DNA of 64,000 bases, taken from the NCBI GenBank assembly GCA_964036315.1, contig OZ038511.1, positions 641,729 through 705,728 on the forward strand, read 5' to 3'. Origin of the DNA: Acanthosepion esculentum. Lineage: Eukaryota; Mollusca; Cephalopoda; Sepiida; Sepiidae. Made by a program: the position numbers and the translations under genes. Below are positions 58,701 through 64,000 of this stretch, one piece after another. How positions within the stretch are numbered: the stretch's first letter is position 1; every line of letters starts with the position of its first letter. The notes under the pieces are model-generated. The model was not told the DNA's origin, ran no database searches, and saw only the letters and a program-made list of their open reading frames with translations.

Positions 58701-61700
58701 GTCGTAAAATGAGTATGAATGTAGTGGCCACGTAAAATGCGAATGAAAGTAGTGGCCTATTAAAATGAGTATGCAAGTAGTGGCCTATTAAATTGAGAAT
58801 GAATCTAGTGGCTTCTTAAAATGAGAATGAAAGTAGTGTCCTCTAATAATGAGTATGAAAGCAGTGTCCTCTAAAAATGAGAATGAAAGTATTGGTTCCT
58901 GACAATATTAATAAATATAGTGGCTGCTTAAAATGTGAATGAAAGTAGTTGCCACGTAAAATGAGAATGTATGTAGTGGCCACGTAAAATGAGAATGAAA
59001 GCAGTGGCCTCTTAAAATGAGAATGTATGTAGTGGCTTCTTAAAATGAGTATGAATGTAGTGTCCTCTAAAAATGAGTATGAAAGTAATGTCCTCTAAAA
59101 ATGAGTATGAAAGTAATGTCCTCTTAAAATGAGAATGAAAGTATTGGGCCCTGACAATAAGAATGAATTTAGTGGCTTCTTAAAATTAGAATGAAAGTAG
59201 TGGCCTCGTAATAAGAGTATGAATGTTGTGGCCACGTAAAATAAGAATGAATGTAGTGTCCTCTTAAAATGAGAATGAAAGTATAGGCCCCTTACAATGA
59301 GAATGAATGTAGTGGCTTTATAAAATGAGAATGAAAGAAGTGGCCATGTAAAATGAGAATGAAAGTAGTGGCCTCTAAAAATAAGTATACGAGTAGTGTC
59401 CTCTTTAATGGAGAATGAATGTAGTGGCCCCTTCCAATGAGAATGAATTTAGTGGCTTCTTGAAATAAGAAAGAAAGTAGTGGCCTTTTTAAATGAGAAT
59501 GAAAGCAGTGTGCTCTTAACATGAGAATGAAAGTATTGGCTCCTGACAATAATAATGAATGTAGTGGCTTATGAAAATGTGAATGAAAGTAATTGCCACA
59601 TAATATAAGAATATAAGTAGTGGCCACGTAAAATGAGAATGAAAGTAGTGGCCTCTTAAAATGAGAATGAAAGTAGTGACCCCGGACAATAAGAATGAAT
59701 GTAGTGCCTTGTTAAAATGAGAATAAAAGTAGTGGCCTCATAAAATGAGAATGAAAGTAGTGGCCTCTTAAAATGAGAATGAAAGTAGTGTCCGCTTAAA
59801 ATGAGAATGAAAGTATTGCCCCCTAAAAATAAGAATGAATGTAGTGGCTTCTTTAAATGAGAATGAAAGTAGTAACCTCGTAAAATGAGTATGAATGTAG
59901 TGGCTTCTTTAAATGAGAATGAAAGTAGTAACCTCGTAAAATGAGTATGAATGTAGTGGCTACGTAAAATGAGAATGAAAGTAGTGGCCTCTTAAAATGA
60001 GTATGAAAGTAGTGGCCTATTAAATTGATAATGAATGTAGTGGCTTCTTAAAATGAGAATGAAAGTAGTGTCCTCTAATAATGAGTATGAAAGCAGTGTC
60101 CTCTAAAAATGAGAATGAAAGTATTGGTTCCTGACAATAATAATAAATATAGTGGCTGCTCAAATTGTGAATGAAAGTAGTTGCCACGTAAAATGAGAAT
60201 GTATGTAGTGGCCACGTAAAATGAGAATGAAAGTAGTGGCCTCTTAAAATGAGAATGTATGTAGTGTCCTAAAAAATGAGTATGAAAGTATTGGCCCGTA
60301 ACAATAAGAATAAAAGTAGCGTCATCTTAAAATGAGAATGAACGTATTGGTCCTTGACAATAAGAATGAATGTAGTGTCCTTTAAAAATGAGTATGAATG
60401 TAGTGTCCTCTTAAAATGAGAATTAAAGTATTGGCCCCTGACAATAAGAATGAAAGTTGTGGCCTCTTAAAATGAGAATGAAAGTTGTGGCCTCTTAAAA
60501 TGAGTATGAAAGTAGTGTCCTCTTAAAATGAGAATGAAAGTAGTGTCCTCTTAAAATGAGAATGAAAGTAGTGTCCTCTTAAAATGAGAATGAAAGTAGT
60601 GTCCTCTTAAAATGAGAATGAAAGTAGTGGCCTCTTAAAATGAGAATGAAAGTAGTGGCCACGTAAAATGAGAATGAATGTAGTGGCCACGTAAAATGCG
60701 AATGAATGTAGTGGCCATGTAAAATGAGAATGAAAGTAGTGTCCTCTTAAAATCAGTATGAAAAGAAGTCTCCTCTTAAAGTGAGAATGAAAGTAGTCAC
60801 GTCTTAAAATGAGTATGAATGTAGTGTCCACGTAAAATGAGAATGTATGTATTGGCCTATGACAATATGAATGAATGTAGTGGCTTGTTAAAATGAGAAT
60901 GAAAGTAGTGGCCTCATAAAATGAGAATGAATGTATTGGCCACATAAATGGTGAATGAAAGTAGTGGCCTCTTAAAATGAGAATGAAAATATTGGCTCTT
61001 TACAATGAAAATGAATGTAGTGGCTTCTTAAAATGAGAATGAATGTAGTCGCCTCATAAAATGAGAATGAAAGTAGTGGCCCGTGACAATAAGAATGAAT
61101 GTAGTTCCTTCTTTACATGAGAATGAAGGTAGTGGCCACGTAAAATGAGAATGACAGTAGTGGCCTCTAATAATGAGTATGAAAGCAGTGTCCTCTTAAA
61201 ATGAGAATGAAAGTATTGGCTCCTGACAATAATAGTGAATGTAGTGGCTTCTTAAATTGGGAATAAAAGTAGTTGCCACCTAAAATGAGAATGAAAGTAG
61301 AGTCCTCTAATAATGAGTATGAAAGTATTGGCCCCTGAAAGTAAGAATGAAAATTGTGGCCTCTAAAAATGTGTATGATAATAGTGGCCTCTTAAAATGA
61401 GTATGATAATAGTGTCCTCTTAAAATAAGAATGAAAGTAGTGGACCCTGATAATAAGAATAAATGTAGTCGCTTCTTAAAATGAGAATGAATGTAGTGTC
61501 CTCTAAAAATGAGAATGAAAGTATTGGGCCCTGACATTAGAATGAATGTAGTGGCTTCTTAAAATTAGAATGAAAGTAGTGGCCTCATAAAAGGAGAATG
61601 AATATTGTGGCCACTTAAAATGAGAATGAATTTAGTGTTGTCTTAAAATGAGTATGAAAAGAAGTGTCCTCTTAAAATAAGTATACGTGTAGTGTCCTCT

Positions 61701-63771
61701 TAAATGGAGAATGAATGTTGGAGCCCCTTCCAATGAGAATGAATGTAGTGGCTTCTTGAAAGAAGAAAGAAAGTAGTCGCCTTTTTAAATGAGAATGAAA
61801 GCAGTGACCTCTAAACATGAGAATGAAAGTATTGGCTCCTGACAATAATAATGAATGTAGCGGCTTCTTAAAATAAGAATGAAAGTAGTTGCCACGTAGA
61901 ATGAGAATGAATGTAGTGGCCACGTAAATTCCGAATGAAAGTAGTGGCCTCTTAAAATGATAATGAATGTAGTGGCTTCTTAAAATGAGAATGAATGTAG
62001 TGTCCTCTAAAAATGAGTATGAATGTAGTGTCATCTTAAAATGAGAATGAAAGTATTGGCTCCTGACTATAAGAATAAATGTAGTGGCTTCTTAAAATGA
62101 GAATGAATGTAGTGGCCACGTAAAAGGAGAATGAAAGTAGTGTCCTCTTAAAATGAGAATGAATGTATAGGCCGCTTACAATGAGAATGAAAGTAGTGGC
62201 AACATAAAATGAAAATGAAAGTAGTGGCCTCTAAAAATGAGTATACAAGTAGTGTCCTCTTAAAAGGAGAATGAAATTAGTGTCCTCTTAAAAGGAGAAT
62301 GAAATTAGTGTCCTCTTAAAATGAGAATGAAAGTAGGGTCCTCTTAAAATAAGAAAGAAAGTAGTGGCCTTTTTAAATGAGTTTGAAAGCAGTGGCCTTT
62401 TTTAATGAGAATGAAAGCAGTGGCCTCTTAAAATGAGAATGAAAGTAGTGGCCCCTGATAATAAGAATGAATGTAGTGGCTTCTTAAAATGAGAATGAAA
62501 GTAGTTACCTCGTAAAATGAGATTGAAAGTAGTGGCCACTTAAAATGAGAATGAAATAGTGTCCTCTAAATATGAGTATGAAAGTAGTGGCCACGTAAAA
62601 TGCGAATGAAAGTAGTGCCCTCTTAAAATGAGAATGACAGCATTGGCTCCTGACAATAAGAATGAATGTAGTGGCTTCTTAAAATAAGAAAGAAAGTAGT
62701 GGCATCTTAAAATGAGAATGAAAGTAGTGGCCACGTAAAATGTGAATGAATGTAATGGCCCCTTCCAATAAGAATGGATGTAGTAGCTTCTTATAATAAG
62801 AAAGAAAGTAGTGGCCTTTTTAAATGAGAATGAAAGCAGTGTCCTCTTAAAATGAGAATGAAAGTATTGGCCCCTGACAATAAGAATGAATGTAGTGGCT
62901 TCTTAAAATGAGAATGAAAGTCGTGGCCATGTAAAATGAGAATGAAAGTAGTTGGCTGTTAAAATGAGAATGAAAGTAGTGGCTGCTTAAAATGAGAATG
63001 AAATTAGTGTCCTCTAAAAATGAGTATACAAGTAGTGTCCTCTTAAAAGGAGAATGAAAGTAGTTGCCTCTTAAAATGAGAATGAATGTAGTGGCTGCTT
63101 AAAATGAGAATGAAATTAGTGTCCTCTAAAAATGAGTATACAAGTAGTGTCCTCTTAAAAGGAGAATGAAAGTAGTTGCCTCTTAAAATGAGAATGAATG
63201 TAGTGGCTGCTTAAAATGAGAATGAAATTAGTGTCCTCTAAAAATGACTATACAAGTAGTGTCCTCTTAAAATGAGAATGAAAGTAGTTGCCTCTAAAAA
63301 TGAGAATGAATGTAGTGCCACCTTACAATGAAAATGAATGTAGTGGCTTCCTAAAATGAGAATGAAAGTAGTCACCTCTAAAAATGAGTATACAAGTAGT
63401 GTCCTCTTAAAAGGAGAATGAAATTAGTGTCCTCTTTAAATGAGAATGAAAGTATTGGCCCCTGACAATAAGAATGAATGTAGTGACTATTTCAAATGAG
63501 AATGAAAGTAGTGGCCTCTTAAAATGGGAATGAAAGTAGTTGCCACATAAATTGAGAATGAATGTAGTTGCCTCTTAAAATGTGAATGAATGTAGTGTCC
63601 TCTTAAAAGGAGAATGAAATTAGTGTCCTCTTAAAATGAGAATGAAAGTATTGGCTCCTGACAATGAGAATGAAATAGTTGCCTCTTAATATATGAATGA
63701 AAGTAATTGCCATGTAAAATGAGAATGAAGTAGTGTCCTCTTAAAATGAGAATGAAAGTAGTGGCCTTACT
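55741..63771. repeat. 8-kb satellite, 28-bp unit with higher-order repeats
   Basis: About 285 tandem copies of a 28-bp unit whose core is AAAATGAGAATGAAAGTAGT followed by a variable 8 bp such as GGCCTCTT, GTCCTCTT, GGCCACGT, GGCTTCTT or GGCCCCTGAC. Variants recur in ordered strings, for example CCTCTTAAAA..TATTGG, then CCCCTGACAATAAGAATG, then CTTCTTAAAA, then CCACGTAAAA. A clean four-unit (112-bp) higher-order repeat is present three times at about 62982-63290. Larger blocks reappear about 1.23 kb apart (58840 and 60070) and at 57863, 59383 and 61680. Because 28 is not a multiple of 3, every minus-strand frame cycles through the same 28-residue peptide. Those frames are not genes. Confidence 0.97.
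62982..63290. repeat. 112-bp higher-order repeat block within the satellite
   Basis: Four distinguishable 28-bp variants (CTGCTTAAAATG, CCTCTAAAAATGAGTATACA, CCTCTTAAAAGGAG, then CCTCTTAAAATGAG..TGAATG) repeat in the same order about 2.75 times with near identity. This indicates recent local amplification. Confidence 0.9.
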
Positions 63772-64000
63772 TTGTTATTCACCGACATTAATCGTTCGAT
63801 GAAATCTTTAGAATTTTTTTTTGTTTCAGTATTTGTCTCAAATTCATAACCAGTTGCTTGAATGGTAATCTTTGTGTGTAGTAACGGTTAACAAAGTAAT
63901 CTTGTTGACCATTACTACTGTGTAGTAAGTTTAACCCACACCAGTGCTCCATACTTGTGACCTTGTGCCAAACTACGCTTTTATGCGACATTCATCAGTC
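63772..64000. other. Unique flank after the satellite
   Basis: There is no coding call. The minus strand at 63976-63945 reads TAGTTTGGCACAAGG then CACAAGTATGGAGC, almost identical to the repeat at 32231-32260. The window ends inside this sequence. Confidence 0.6.

Noticed and set aside
55802..62734. Many minus-strand open frames rich in FILILRGHYFHSHF-type repeats
   Set aside because: They are the translation of the 28-bp satellite. All three frames give the same cyclic 28-residue peptide and there is no start, splice or promoter context.
55741..63771. Regular short repeats that could suggest a CRISPR array
   Set aside because: Units are contiguous without unique spacers, and the context is a eukaryotic genome.
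1..64000. Host protein-coding exons or tRNA genes
   Set aside because: No frame with a non-transposon domain, no convincing splice-flanked conserved segment, and no tRNA A/B-box cloverleaf was recognised by eye. Short exons could still have been missed.

Overview
The window looks like intergenic or intronic DNA from a cephalopod mollusc, most likely an octopus. It is AT-rich and full of long (TA)n, (CA)n and (GA)n microsatellites. Nearly all recognisable coding sequence belongs to broken retroelements: Ty3/Gypsy LTR elements, jockey-like and RTE-like LINEs, and Penelope-like elements (PLEs). I found no exon of a host gene and no tRNA or rRNA. The taxon is inferred from repeat style only.

Layout. 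1-5.7 kb is non-coding, with short duplicated repeats and the left arm of a 964-bp, almost identical inverted repeat (its partner is at 13.3-14.3 kb). 5.69-10.62 kb is a complete but frameshifted Gypsy element (Gypsy-1), with LTRs, primer-binding site, gag, protease, RT, RNase H, integrase and polypurine tract. 10.8-11.0 kb is a perfect 80-bp-arm palindrome. 15.4-18.2 kb is a PLE neighbourhood: a 1-kb hairpin with a hammerhead-ribozyme-like fold in each arm, a third and better hammerhead at 16.65 kb, a minus-strand GIY-YIG endonuclease remnant at 17.56-17.99 kb and a second, plus-strand PLE scrap. 19.5-30 kb holds a duplicated unclassified repeat (one copy split by a solo LTR), a diverged 47-bp minisatellite, two RTE-like fragments and a jockey-like RT remnant. 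30-40.8 kb is mostly unassignable DNA with palindromes, microsatellites and a LINE 3' end carrying a 36-bp minisatellite.

40.81-45.12 kb is a second complete Gypsy-type insertion (Gypsy-2) with a perfect 5-bp target duplication. 48.81-50.65 kb is a heavily deleted relative (Gypsy-3). 46.3, 47.7-48.0 and 55.1-55.3 kb are head-to-head hairpins, related in sequence to hammerhead or PLE-terminal motifs, that mostly sit next to (TA)n tracts. 55.74-63.77 kb is one continuous 8-kb satellite of a 28-bp unit with nested higher-order repeats.

How the parts relate. The LTR elements are dead copies, but their cis signals (LTR ends, PBS, PPT, target duplications) are readable. The most interesting signal is the recurrence of hammerhead-like folds inside short inverted repeats that abut (TA)n microsatellites, beside PLE endonuclease remnants. 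This agrees with the known link between PLEs and hammerhead ribozymes. The mirror-image arrangement and the satellite structure are the parts most worth a second look.
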